DNA of 9,888 nucleotides from an uncultured Lachnospiraceae bacterium (lineage in GTDB: Bacteria > Bacillota > Clostridia > Lachnospirales > Lachnospiraceae), in assembly GCA_910585555.1 (NCBI GenBank), contig CAJUFU010000088.1, positions 1 to 9,888 on the forward strand, written 5' to 3'. This document shows, piece by piece, positions 1 through 7,523 of this stretch. The notes under the pieces were generated by a model. That model ran no database searches and was not told the DNA's origin. It was given only the letters and a program-made list of their open reading frames with translations. Positions within the stretch are counted from its first letter, which is position 1, and each line of letters opens with the position of its first letter. A program made the translations under genes and the position numbers.

Positions 1-51
1 TATGACCCTCTGCTTGTAAGGCAGATGCTCTCCCAGCTGAGCTAAGACCCC
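1..51 (-). tRNA. tRNA-Val (anticodon UAC), 3' part cut off by the window edge
   Basis: Read on the minus strand from position 51, the sequence folds as the 5' part of a tRNA. It has a 7-nt acceptor strand GGGGTCT, then T8 and A9, a D-stem GCTC/GAGC around an 8-nt loop containing GGG, and an anticodon stem TCTGC/GCAGA around the loop CTTACAA. The anticodon is TAC, plus-strand bases 16-18, which reads valine GUA codons. A 5-nt variable loop GGGTC follows and only three bases of the T arm remain, so the T loop, the 3' acceptor strand and any encoded CCA lie outside the window. More tRNA genes may follow beyond the left edge. Identity rests on the anticodon and the clean stems; the missing half cannot be checked here. 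Confidence 0.93.
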
Positions 52-56
52 ATATC

Positions 57-80
57 AGCGGGTAACTTTCGCAACCCGCT
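57..80 (-). other. Hairpin at the predicted start of the tRNA-Val precursor
   Basis: A perfect 7-bp inverted repeat, AGCGGGT/ACCCGCT with a 10-nt loop, fills almost all of the space between the -10 box of the tRNA promoter and the 5' end of the mature tRNA. With the -10 at 86-91, transcription should start near 79-80, so the precursor would begin directly with this hairpin. It would be removed by RNase P. It could protect the 5' end or influence processing; its function is inference. It is not a terminator because no T-run follows. Confidence 0.55.
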
Positions 81-85
81 TTGCT

Positions 86-115
86 AGTATACAATTATTT
101 TCCACTTCTTGTCAA
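86..115 (-). promoter_or_regulatory. Sigma-A-type promoter for tRNA-Val
   Basis: On the minus strand there is a perfect -35 TTGACA (110-115), an 18-bp spacer and a near-consensus -10 TATACT (86-91). The predicted start is near position 79-80, about 28 nt before the tRNA. The strength of both boxes fits a stable-RNA promoter and shows that the tRNA need not depend on readthrough from argS. Confidence 0.85.
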
Positions 116-122
116 GTGTTTT

Positions 123-179
123 ACTAAAAATTTTCCGTCAAAATTTTTCCCTCGGAAATTTTCCCACGGAATCTTTTCC
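123..179 (-). repeat. Four degenerate 14-15-nt tandem repeats after argS
   Basis: Between the argS stop and the tRNA promoter the minus strand carries four consecutive units, each starting GGAAAA: 179-165, 164-151, 150-137 and 136-123. The core is GGAAAATTTT or GGAAAATTTCC followed by a variable 3-4 nt. Because the core is nearly self-complementary, several mutually exclusive small hairpins are possible, for example CGGAA/TTCCG around AAGA, and AAAAATTTT/AAAATTTTT around GACGG. A GC-rich stem followed by a separate T-run is not visible, so this is at best an unconventional terminator for argS. Confidence 0.6.
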
Positions 180-206
180 GCAAGTACCATCTGGCACAAC
201 CGACTC

Positions 207-1988
207 CTACATCCTGTCAGGTGCTTCAAAACCAAGCAGGTCAATACAGACTTCCAGAACTTCCTTAGTCAATTTTAACAAGGCAATCCATCCTGCTTTC
301 TTCCCATCATCCGTCTCCGTCAGAATCTTTGTCTCATGATAGAACCGGTTAAAGGCATTGGCCAGGTCATAAATATAGGCGCATATCCTGTGGGGCGCAA
401 TCTCCTCAAAGGAAAGTTCCATCATCCCGTGGAATTTGGTCAGCTCCAGCATCAAAGCCTTCTCGGAAGGATTCAGCGCCTCCTTAATGACTATATCAGT
501 CAATTTTCCCCCCTGCTCTTCATATTTACTTAAGATTGACTTAATCCTTACAATCGTGTAGAGGATGTAGGGGCCTGTGTCGCCCTCAAAGGAGGTAAAG
601 CGGTCCATATCAAAGATATAGTCTTTAGATGCCTGATTAGAGAGGTCACCATATTTAATAGCCGCGAGGCCTACAATCTCAGCAGTCTTTCTGGCCTCTT
701 CTTCCTCTGCCTGATAGCCCTTTGTCTGTGCGTTATCATGAATCTTGCGAATCATCTCCTCATTGATTTCTTGAATCAGCCTTTCCAGACGCATAACACC
801 GCCCTCCCTTGTCTTAAAGGGCTTGCCGTCTTTGCCGTTCATGGTGCCGAAACCGATGTGCACAAGCTGGGTTTCCGGCTTCACCAGACCCGTTTTTCTG
901 GCACAGCGGAATACCTGCTCAAAGTACAGATCCTGTCTCTTATCCGTGAGATAAATGAGTTTGTCTGGATGATAGCTGGCCATCCTGTCTTTTATGGTGG
1001 CAAGGTCTGTGGTGTTATATAGGGAAGCGCCATCTGACTTTAAAATCATGCAGGGTGGTATTTCTTTGGTATCCGTCTCTTCTTTCACATCCACCACCCA
1101 GGCGCCTTCGCTCTCGTAGGCGAAACCGTCCTGTTTCATCTGCTCCACCATAGCCGGAATCATATCGTGAACATCGGATTCTCCTTTCCAGAGATCAAAG
1201 GTAACATGCAGATTATCATAGTTTCTCTTCAAATCTGTCACTGACACATTGATGATCTGCTGCCACAAAGCCCGGTAGCCACGCACACCGTTTTGCAATT
1301 TAAAGGTAGCCTCCATGGCCGCCGCCTTATATGCTGCATCCTCTTTGGACTTGGCACTGGCCGTAGGGTAGATTTCTTCTAATTCCGATATGGTAAAAGG
1401 CGCATCCTTGGGATACTCTCCCGTATAATCCGGGTCAAAATAAACCAGATCCGGCTGTCTTTCCTGCAGTTCCGTAATGATCAGGCCCATCTGCAGACCC
1501 CAGTCGCCCAGATGAATATCACCTGTTACGTCATGGCCCGCATACCGGCAGATACGTTTAATACTCTCTCCGATGATAGCCGAACGCAGATGTCCCACAT
1601 GCAGGGGTTTGGCTACGTTGGGTCCGCCGTAATCCAGAATGATCTTCTGGGGCTTTTGGGGCATCGTAAGACCGAATTTCTCCGACTGCTCCATCTGGTT
1701 TAAATATGTTTTCAGGAAGTCTTCTTTGATTTTCAGGTTCAAAAATCCCGGAGCCACCGCACTGACTTCGCCAAAAACTTCACTGTTGTCAAGCTCCTTT
1801 GCCACTTCTTGGGCAATCATAAGGGGCGCCTTGTGATATCTCTTGGCGCCTGCCATAGCACCGTTACACTGAAATTCACAAAGATCGGGGCGGTTGGAAA
1901 GCGTTACCTTGCCTAACGCTCTGTCATAACCTGCCGCCTCAAAGGCCGCCATCATTTTGTCTGATATCTGGTCTAATATTTTCTGCAT
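207..1988 (-). CDS. argS: Arginyl-tRNA synthetase
   Basis: Class I aminoacyl-tRNA synthetase that charges tRNA-Arg with arginine using ATP in the cytoplasm. The 593-residue product has the usual layout: an ArgRS-specific N-terminal domain (about 1-90), a Rossmann catalytic domain with the HIGH-type signature HVGH at 130-133, and a C-terminal all-helical DALR anticodon-binding domain (about 474-593) ending in APDRM, close to the PERM ending typical of the family. The second signature is the relaxed form FKTREGG at 391-397 instead of KMSKS, which is normal in many bacterial ArgRS. Length is typical. The ATG start is supported by GGGAAAGG, with 9 nt between AAAGG and the ATG; the stop is TAG. 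It lies 87 nt after queH with its own promoter and a leader of about 57 nt, too short for a T-box, and I see no T-box motif. No truncation or frameshift. Confidence 0.98.
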   Translation of the reverse strand: MQKILDQISDKMMAAFEAAGYDRALGKVTLSNRPDLCEFQCNGAMAGAKRYHKAPLMIAQEVAKELDNSEVFGEVSAVAPGFLNLKIKEDFLKTYLNQMEQSEKFGLTMPQKPQKIILDYGGPNVAKPLHVGHLRSAIIGESIKRICRYAGHDVTGDIHLGDWGLQMGLIITELQERQPDLVYFDPDYTGEYPKDAPFTISELEEIYPTASAKSKEDAAYKAAAMEATFKLQNGVRGYRALWQQIINVSVTDLKRNYDNLHVTFDLWKGESDVHDMIPAMVEQMKQDGFAYESEGAWVVDVKEETDTKEIPPCMILKSDGASLYNTTDLATIKDRMASYHPDKLIYLTDKRQDLYFEQVFRCARKTGLVKPETQLVHIGFGTMNGKDGKPFKTREGGVMRLERLIQEINEEMIRKIHDNAQTKGYQAEEEEARKTAEIVGLAAIKYGDLSNQASKDYIFDMDRFTSFEGDTGPYILYTIVRIKSILSKYEEQGGKLTDIVIKEALNPSEKALMLELTKFHGMMELSFEEIAPHRICAYIYDLANAFNRFYHETKILTETDDGKKAGWIALLKLTKEVLEVCIDLLGFEAPDRM

Positions 1989-2051
1989 GTTTTGTTACCT
2001 TTCCCTGTCTTCTAATGCAAAGACTTATTTATCCAATCAATATCTTTTACC

Positions 2052-2079
2052 ATTGTACCTTTTTTTGCCTAAAAGTCAA
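2052..2079 (-). promoter_or_regulatory. Promoter of argS, overlapping the queH stop codon
   Basis: The minus strand reads TTGACT (2074-2079), a 16-bp spacer and TACAAT (2052-2057). Each box differs from the sigma-A consensus at one base. The TGA stop of queH (2076-2078) lies inside the -35 hexamer. The predicted start is near 2045, giving a leader of about 57 nt before the argS ATG. This would allow argS to be expressed independently of carAB and queH. Confidence 0.75.
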
Positions 2080-2858
2080 CTTTGCCCCTTTTGTCTTTCC
2101 CGTTCCATACGGGAATACACACACCCGCAATAATCCTGACGATACAGGTGATATTCTTTAGAAAGTTCAATAGAACACTTATAACCGTTCTTTTTCTTAA
2201 AATCCGAGGGAAGAAACGCAACCCCGTATTCTTCTCCTAACCGCTCCCCAATCTCATTGAGCTTGGCTGCATTTTTTAATGGACTGATGGTGAGGGTTGT
2301 GGTAAAGTAATCAAAATGCTGTTTTGCCGCCACTTTCGCACTCTCCCGAAGCCGCATCTCGTAACAGCGAAAACACCGCTCGCCGCCTTCCGGGCACTGC
2401 TCTAAGCCTTTGGCAATCTCATAAAAGCGGTTCGGCTCATACACTCCTTCTATCATCTTAATCCTAACATAGCCGTCCGGCATCTGCTCCTGCAATATGG
2501 AACTTTTCTCATCCTTCCCCCCTGATATTCCGGTCCGCTCTGACGCGTCCTCTCCTGTCCGCTGTCCAGAATCATCATACACTTGCGCATTCAATGTCTC
2601 AATCAGGCGCTTTTCCTCCTCCATCCGCTTACTGTATTCCTCATCCTGGGTGATGTTAGGATTATAATAAAACACGGTCAAATCAAAATACTGCCGCAGA
2701 TATTCCAGGCAGTAACTGCTGCAGGGAGCACAACAGGCATGAAGAAGCAGTCTGGGCATTCGCACCGCTTTTCCTTCTCCTTCGTCTGTTTTTCGGCACG
2801 CCGATATTTTTTCTATGATTTTATCTAATTCCTTTTGATAATTTCTGACGATATTCAC
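2076..2858 (-). CDS. queH: Epoxyqueuosine reductase QueH (DUF208 family)
   Basis: Reduces epoxyqueuosine to queuosine at tRNA position 34 (GUN anticodons: Tyr, His, Asn, Asp), replacing the cobalamin-dependent QueG. From the GTG the product has 260 residues. The diagnostic N-terminal motif HACCAPCSSYC is at about 40-50. A second Cys pair, CFRC, is at 162-165, followed by FDYFTTTLTISPLKN, SDFKKKNGYK and the C-terminal motif QDYCGC, with cysteines at 244 and 246. These cysteines are the kind that bind the Fe-S cluster and iron in this family. I chose GTG at 2858 because NIVRNYQKELDKII right after it matches where family members begin, and GAGGG lies 7 nt upstream. An in-frame ATG at 2996 would add 46 unconserved-looking residues across a strong RNA hairpin. 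A stretch at about 95-129, rich in Gly, Ser, Glu and Asp, looks like an insertion between the YYNPNI and YEPNRFYE regions. Confidence 0.95.
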   Translation of the reverse strand: MNIVRNYQKELDKIIEKISACRKTDEGEGKAVRMPRLLLHACCAPCSSYCLEYLRQYFDLTVFYYNPNITQDEEYSKRMEEEKRLIETLNAQVYDDSGQRTGEDASERTGISGGKDEKSSILQEQMPDGYVRIKMIEGVYEPNRFYEIAKGLEQCPEGGERCFRCYEMRLRESAKVAAKQHFDYFTTTLTISPLKNAAKLNEIGERLGEEYGVAFLPSDFKKKNGYKCSIELSKEYHLYRQDYCGCVYSRMERERQKGQS

Positions 2859-2901
2859 ACCTCTGCCCTCTATACTGCTGTTTTCTCCCGTTACCTCGTT
2901 C

Positions 2902-2931
2902 GTCCCAGAAAGCATTTTCTCTCTCTGGGAC
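2902..2931 (-). other. 11-bp hairpin in the likely queH leader
   Basis: On the minus strand GTCCCAGAGAG and CTTTCTGGGAC pair over 11 bp with a single G-U wobble, around an 8-nt loop AGAAAATG. No T-run follows, so it is not an intrinsic terminator for leftward transcription. It ends about 44 nt before the preferred queH GTG start. If that start is right the hairpin sits in the 5' untranslated region; if the ATG at 2996 is used it lies in the coding sequence. A weak TATAAA at 3019-3024 lacks a good -35 box, so I do not claim a queH promoter. Confidence 0.55.
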
Positions 2932-3089
2932 ACTTTTCTTGCACTCCCTGCTTCTTTTAGAAAATCCATATTGTGAAGCCCGATACAAGAGAACATTTTG
3001 TGTAATCTGCCACCCCTATTTATAGCTTACACCTTTTAACACCCGAATCCTGTCTACAAAAAGCTTTCCTTCCGTTCCTTACGCCTGCT

Positions 3090-6000
3090 CTACTTTCCAC
3101 GTCTCGCAATGGCCGCTATATCAATCAAGGTCATCTCCCCCTGGGATGCCGCGTTCTCAAGGCTTGTGACTAACGCCGCCGCCGTGTCCATGGCCGTGAT
3201 ACAGTTAACACCTGTCTCGATAGCGGTACGCCTGATCAGGAAACCGTCCCTGTTCTTGTCCCGGCCCTGGGTAGGGGTATCGATGACCAGATCAATCCTG
3301 TGCCCCAAGATCAAATCCATGACCGTAGGGGATTCCTGAGATATCTTATTGACCTTACGGGCCTTCACCCCGGCGTCATTCAAAGTCTTTGCCGTACTTC
3401 TGGTGGCATAGATGATATATCCCAGCTTCTCGAAGCGTCTCGCCACCTCAATGGCCTCTCCCTTATCGGCATCTTTGACTGTAATGATCATCTGCTTATG
3501 TTTGGGCAGATTCACGCCTGCGCCAAGAAAGGCTTTATAAAGCGCCTCGTTAAAGGTTTTGGCAATACCCAGGCACTCACCGGTGGACTTCATCTCCGGT
3601 CCTAAGCTGATCTCCGCGCCCCGAATCTTTTCAAAGGAAAAGACCGGCATCTTGATGGCAAAGTAATCCGCCGCCGGCTGTAAGCCCGGCTCATATCCCA
3701 AATCCCTGATTTTCTTACCAATAATAACATCTGTTGCTAAATCCACGATAGGGATTCCTGTCACCTTGCTGATATAAGGCACGGTACGAGAAGACCGGGG
3801 ATTGACTTCGATCACATACACCTCATCCCCCACCGCAATAAACTGAATGTTGATCAGGCCGATTACATGCAGTGCCTTAGCCAGTCTTCTGGAATACTCC
3901 GCAATGGTCTCTTTGACCTTCTCGCTGACTGTGGGCGCCGGATAGACGGAAATACTGTCGCCGGAATGTACACCGGTGCGCTCGATATGCTCCATGATGC
4001 CGGGAATCAGGATGTCTGTGCCGTCGCAGACCGCATCCACCTCCAGCTCCTTGCCCTGTAAATATTTATCTACCAAAATCGGATGGTCCTGCTCATAACG
4101 GTTGATGACCGCCATGAATTCCTCTATCTCCTCATCAGAAATGGCAATCTGCATCCCCTGGCCGCCCAGCACATAAGAGGGCCGCACCAGCACCGGATAT
4201 CCCAGCCTGTTTGCCACTTCCTTGGCCTGCTCAGCGGTGTAGACCGTACCCCCTGCTGCCCTTGGAATCTGGGTTTCTTCCAAGATTTTATCAAAAAGCT
4301 CTCTGTCCTCTGCGGCATCCACATCCTCCGCCTTCGTCCCTAAGATGGGCACGCCCATCTGCATCAGGCTCTCCGTCAGCTTGATGGCTGTCTGGCCGCC
4401 AAACTGCACCACAGCGCCGTCCGGCTTCTCCACATTGACGATATTCTCCACATCTTCCGGCGTCAAAGGCTCGAAATACAGTTTGTCCGCAATATCAAAG
4501 TCGGTACTGACTGTCTCCGGATTGTTGTTGATGATGATTGTTTCATAGCCCGCCTTGGCAAAAGCCCAGGTGGCATGTACCGAACAATAGTCGAACTCGA
4601 TACCCTGTCCGATACGGATGGGGCCGGACCCTAGAACCAGCACCTTTTTCTTCGGATGAGACGCTTCCACCTCCGTCTGGGAACCAAACACGGAATAGTA
4701 ATAGGGCGTGGAGGCCGCGAACTCCGCCGCACAGGTGTCCACCATCTTAAAGGCGGCCACAATGCCGTTGTCATAGCGCATCTTCTTAATCTCATCCTCA
4801 CCCATACCCGTGAGTCTCGCAATCACATTATCCGGAAAGGCAATCCGTTTGGCCTCCTTTAAAAGTTCCACCGTCAGCGGTCCTTTCTCCAATGCCGCTT
4901 CCATCTCCGTCAAAATCGCAATCTTGTCGATAAACCAAATATCTACCATGGTAATATCATGGATTGTCTGATAATCAATGCCTTTGCGGATGGCCTCCGC
5001 AATGATGTAAATCCGCTGATCGTCCACCACCTCAAGGCGTTCCAGCAATTCTTCTTTGGATAACTGCGTAAAATCATAACTGCGCAGACAGTCCACATGC
5101 TGCTCCAGAGAACGGATGGCCTTCATCAGCGCGCCCTCAAAATTGTTGCCGATACTCATGACCTCGCCGGTGGCCTTCATCTGGGTTGTCAAAGTACGCT
5201 TCGCCGTAATAAACTTATCAAAAGGCAGTCTTGGTATCTTCACCACACAATAATCCAGCGTGGGTTCAAAGCTGGCGTAGGTCTTGCCGGTAATGGCGTT
5301 TTTGATCTCGTCCAGGGTATAACCCAGAGCAATCTTCGCCGCCACTTTGGCGATGGGATAGCCTGTCGCCTTGCTGGCCAGGGCCGAAGAACGGCTTACA
5401 CGGGGATTTACTTCAATGACACAGTATTCAAAACTGGTGGGATGAAGGGCAAACTGGACATTACAGCCGCCGGTAATCCCCAGCTCATTGATGATATTGA
5501 GCGCAGAGCTTCGAAGCATCTGATACTCTTTGTCTCCTAAAGTCTGGGAAGGCGCCACCACAATGCTGTCCCCCGTATGCACCCCCACCGGGTCGATGTT
5601 CTCCATGTTACAGACTGTGATACAGTTACCGGCCCCGTCCCGCATGACCTCATACTCAATCTCTTTCCATCCTGCTATACAGCGCTCTACAAGCACCTGT
5701 CCCACCCGGGAAAGGCGCAGGCCGTTAGCCAAGATTTCTTCCAGCTGTACTTGATTATGCGCGATGCCGCCGCCGGAACCGCCCAGGGTGTAGGCCGGAC
5801 GAAGCACCACCGGATAGCCAATCTTATTGGCAAAGGCCACGCCGTCCTCGATATTTTCAACCACCAAGGAAGGGGCGCAGGGCTCCCCGATTTTTTCCAT
5901 GGTCTCCTTAAATTCCAGACGGTCCTCCGCTTTACGGATAGTCCCTGCGGTAGTGCCAAGAAGCGTCACGCCATGCTCCTTTAAGAAACCGGATTCATCC

Positions 6001-6305
6001 AGTTCCATCCCCAGATTAAGACCGGCCTGTCCTCCCATATTCGGAAGCAGGGAATCCGGTTTTTCCTTGAGGATAATCTGTTCCAGCACTTTGGCTGTCA
6101 AAGGTTCAATATATACTCTATCTGCAATATCACCGTCCGTCATGATGGTCGCCGGATTGGAATTCACCAAAATGACTTCCATTCCCTCTTCTTTTAAAGA
6201 CCTGCAGGCCTGGGTGCCCGCATAATCAAACTCCGCCGCCTGCCCGATCACAATGGGCCCGGAACCGATCACCAATACTCGCTTTACATTTGGATTCTTA
6301 GGCAT
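3090..6305 (-). CDS. carB: Carbamoyl-phosphate synthetase large subunit
   Basis: Synthesizes carbamoyl phosphate from bicarbonate, two ATP and ammonia channelled from CarA, supplying arginine and pyrimidine synthesis. The 1071-residue protein has the complete duplicated architecture. The N-terminal carboxyphosphate half begins MPKNPNVKRVLVIGSGP and contains the ATP-grasp GGSGGG at 175-180 and EVNPRVSRSSALASKATG at 298-315. An oligomerization segment covers about 400-550. The second, carbamoyl-phosphate half begins KKKVLVLGSGPIRIGQGIEF at 552-571 and has its own ATP-grasp with GGQGMQ at 714-719 and EVNPRSSRT at 833-841. The C-terminal MGS-like allosteric domain, about 937-1071, includes TPTQGRDKNRDGF. 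Length matches the family norm of about 1070. The ATG lies inside the end of carA (8-nt overlap) behind an excellent ribosome binding site. Stop TAG. No clear terminator separates it from queH, so readthrough is possible. Confidence 0.99.
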   Translation of the reverse strand: MPKNPNVKRVLVIGSGPIVIGQAAEFDYAGTQACRSLKEEGMEVILVNSNPATIMTDGDIADRVYIEPLTAKVLEQIILKEKPDSLLPNMGGQAGLNLGMELDESGFLKEHGVTLLGTTAGTIRKAEDRLEFKETMEKIGEPCAPSLVVENIEDGVAFANKIGYPVVLRPAYTLGGSGGGIAHNQVQLEEILANGLRLSRVGQVLVERCIAGWKEIEYEVMRDGAGNCITVCNMENIDPVGVHTGDSIVVAPSQTLGDKEYQMLRSSALNIINELGITGGCNVQFALHPTSFEYCVIEVNPRVSRSSALASKATGYPIAKVAAKIALGYTLDEIKNAITGKTYASFEPTLDYCVVKIPRLPFDKFITAKRTLTTQMKATGEVMSIGNNFEGALMKAIRSLEQHVDCLRSYDFTQLSKEELLERLEVVDDQRIYIIAEAIRKGIDYQTIHDITMVDIWFIDKIAILTEMEAALEKGPLTVELLKEAKRIAFPDNVIARLTGMGEDEIKKMRYDNGIVAAFKMVDTCAAEFAASTPYYYSVFGSQTEVEASHPKKKVLVLGSGPIRIGQGIEFDYCSVHATWAFAKAGYETIIINNNPETVSTDFDIADKLYFEPLTPEDVENIVNVEKPDGAVVQFGGQTAIKLTESLMQMGVPILGTKAEDVDAAEDRELFDKILEETQIPRAAGGTVYTAEQAKEVANRLGYPVLVRPSYVLGGQGMQIAISDEEIEEFMAVINRYEQDHPILVDKYLQGKELEVDAVCDGTDILIPGIMEHIERTGVHSGDSISVYPAPTVSEKVKETIAEYSRRLAKALHVIGLINIQFIAVGDEVYVIEVNPRSSRTVPYISKVTGIPIVDLATDVIIGKKIRDLGYEPGLQPAADYFAIKMPVFSFEKIRGAEISLGPEMKSTGECLGIAKTFNEALYKAFLGAGVNLPKHKQMIITVKDADKGEAIEVARRFEKLGYIIYATRSTAKTLNDAGVKARKVNKISQESPTVMDLILGHRIDLVIDTPTQGRDKNRDGFLIRRTAIETGVNCITAMDTAAALVTSLENAASQGEMTLIDIAAIARRGK

Positions 6306-7497
6306 GGATGGTTCCCTCCTTTTGCATCATGTTTATAAATCGGTCAAATAAATAGGCCGAATCCTGCGGCCCCGGACATGCTTCCGGATGAAACTGCACC
6401 GTAAAGATATTCTTGCCGGTGTAAGAAAGACCTTCGTTTGTGCCGTCATTGACATTGACAAACGCCGGTACTGCCACCTTCGGGTCCAGCTTATCCATGT
6501 CCACCACATAACCGTGATTCTGGGAAGAAATATAAACTCTGCCTGTCTTAAGATCTTTCACCGGATGGTTGCCGCCCCGGTGGCCATATTTCATCTTAAA
6601 GGTATCCGCCCCGGTAGCCAGCGCCATCAGCTGATGGCCCAGGCAGATAGCAAAAATCGGCACATCGGACGCATACAGCTTTCGTATTTCTTCTATAATA
6701 ATGGTGCACTCCTTGGGGTCTCCCGGACCATTGCTGAGCATAATGCCGTCCGGCTTATCCCCAAGAATTTCCGCAGCCGGCGTCCGCGCCGGATAGACTG
6801 TCACATCGCAGCCTCTGGCCGCCAGCGACTTTGCAATATTGTCCTTGGCACCAAGGTCTAAGAGCGCCACCCGCAGTCCTTTGCCGTTTAATGTCTTGAC
6901 CAGGCTCGGTTTCCTTTCCCGGATACCGGCCCCATAGTCTTCTTTACAAAATACACTGCTGCCTGAAAGGGGCCCGTTCTCCTCTATCTTCTGTGTGCCT
7001 GGCAGGGTGTATTTCTCCTCACAGCTTACCCGCTCCACAACCTTGCCCGTCGTATATGATTTTAATTGGGGAATGATTTCGTCCAGATTATAGTTCTCGT
7101 TCGTCGTGATCATACCATTCATAGTACCTTTTTCACGAAGAATCCTTGTAAGAGCTCTGGTGTCAATACCGGCGATACCCGGCACACCATTCTGCTCCAG
7201 AAATTGTTGAATTGTGATGTCACATCTGAAATTACTGGGGACTCTGCTTAGTTCCCGCACAATGAAGCCGTCCGGCCAAGGCCGCTTCGATTCCATATCA
7301 TCCTTACAGATACCATAGTTACCGATCAACGGATACGTCATACACACAGCCTGTCCGGCGTAAGACGGGTCTGTGAGCACTTCCAGATAGCCCGCCATAG
7401 ACGTATTAAAAACAATTTCGCTGATAATTTCTTTCTTTGCTCCGATATGAGTCCCCTCAAACACCGTACCGTCTTCCAAAATCAAGAATGTTTTCAT
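6298..7497 (-). CDS. carA: Carbamoyl-phosphate synthetase small (glutaminase) subunit
   Basis: Hydrolyses glutamine and passes ammonia through a tunnel to CarB. The 399-residue product starts MKTFLILEDGTVFEG, as in the family, and has the CarA-specific N-terminal domain (about 1-155), then a class I glutamine amidotransferase domain (about 207-392). The catalytic triad is visible: Cys285 in FAICLGHQ, and His370 and Glu372 in FHPEACPGPQD. SNGPGD (255-260) and KYGHRGGNHPV (303-313) are also present. The ATG at 7497 is preferred over an in-frame TTG at 7554 because homology begins there and an AGG-containing site lies 8 nt upstream. The linker at about 166-205, with many Gly, Ser, Glu and Lys, is roughly 35-40 residues longer than I would expect for this family. 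carA ends inside carB, an arrangement typical of translational coupling that helps keep subunits equimolar. Confidence 0.98.
   Translation of the reverse strand: MKTFLILEDGTVFEGTHIGAKKEIISEIVFNTSMAGYLEVLTDPSYAGQAVCMTYPLIGNYGICKDDMESKRPWPDGFIVRELSRVPSNFRCDITIQQFLEQNGVPGIAGIDTRALTRILREKGTMNGMITTNENYNLDEIIPQLKSYTTGKVVERVSCEEKYTLPGTQKIEENGPLSGSSVFCKEDYGAGIRERKPSLVKTLNGKGLRVALLDLGAKDNIAKSLAARGCDVTVYPARTPAAEILGDKPDGIMLSNGPGDPKECTIIIEEIRKLYASDVPIFAICLGHQLMALATGADTFKMKYGHRGGNHPVKDLKTGRVYISSQNHGYVVDMDKLDPKVAVPAFVNVNDGTNEGLSYTGKNIFTVQFHPEACPGPQDSAYLFDRFINMMQKEGTIHA
6315..6321 (-). promoter_or_regulatory. Ribosome binding site of carB inside carA
   Basis: A perfect AAGGAGG lies 9 nt before the carB ATG and inside the last codons of carA. 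It fixes the carB start and explains the ATGCCTAA overlap, in which the last 8 nt of carA are the first 8 nt of carB. Confidence 0.85.
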
Positions 7498-7523
7498 CTT
7501 TATGACCTGTCCCTTCTGCTGAT

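Noticed and set aside
1989..2045. T-box leader for argS
   Set aside because: The leader is only about 57 nt, with no specifier stem, no UGGNACC bulge sequence and no terminator.
2902..2931. Intrinsic terminator at the queH hairpin
   Set aside because: No T-run follows on the minus strand. On the plus strand only a loose T-rich stretch follows and there is no rightward gene to terminate.
2859..3089. preQ1 riboswitch upstream of queH
   Set aside because: I looked for the short preQ1 aptamer pattern with its A-rich tail and did not find it. The hairpin present has no such tail, and the GGGGTGG near 3013 is not a T-box motif either.
5097..5540. Plus-strand open frame of 147 codons opposite carB
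   Set aside because: It lies wholly within the highly conserved carB gene on the other strand, has no ribosome binding site worth noting and its translation resembles no family. It is a shadow of codon use in carB.
6388..6861. Plus-strand open frame of 157 codons opposite carA
   Set aside because: It is antisense to the conserved glutaminase domain of carA; its composition is explained by the real gene and no promoter or start signal is seen.
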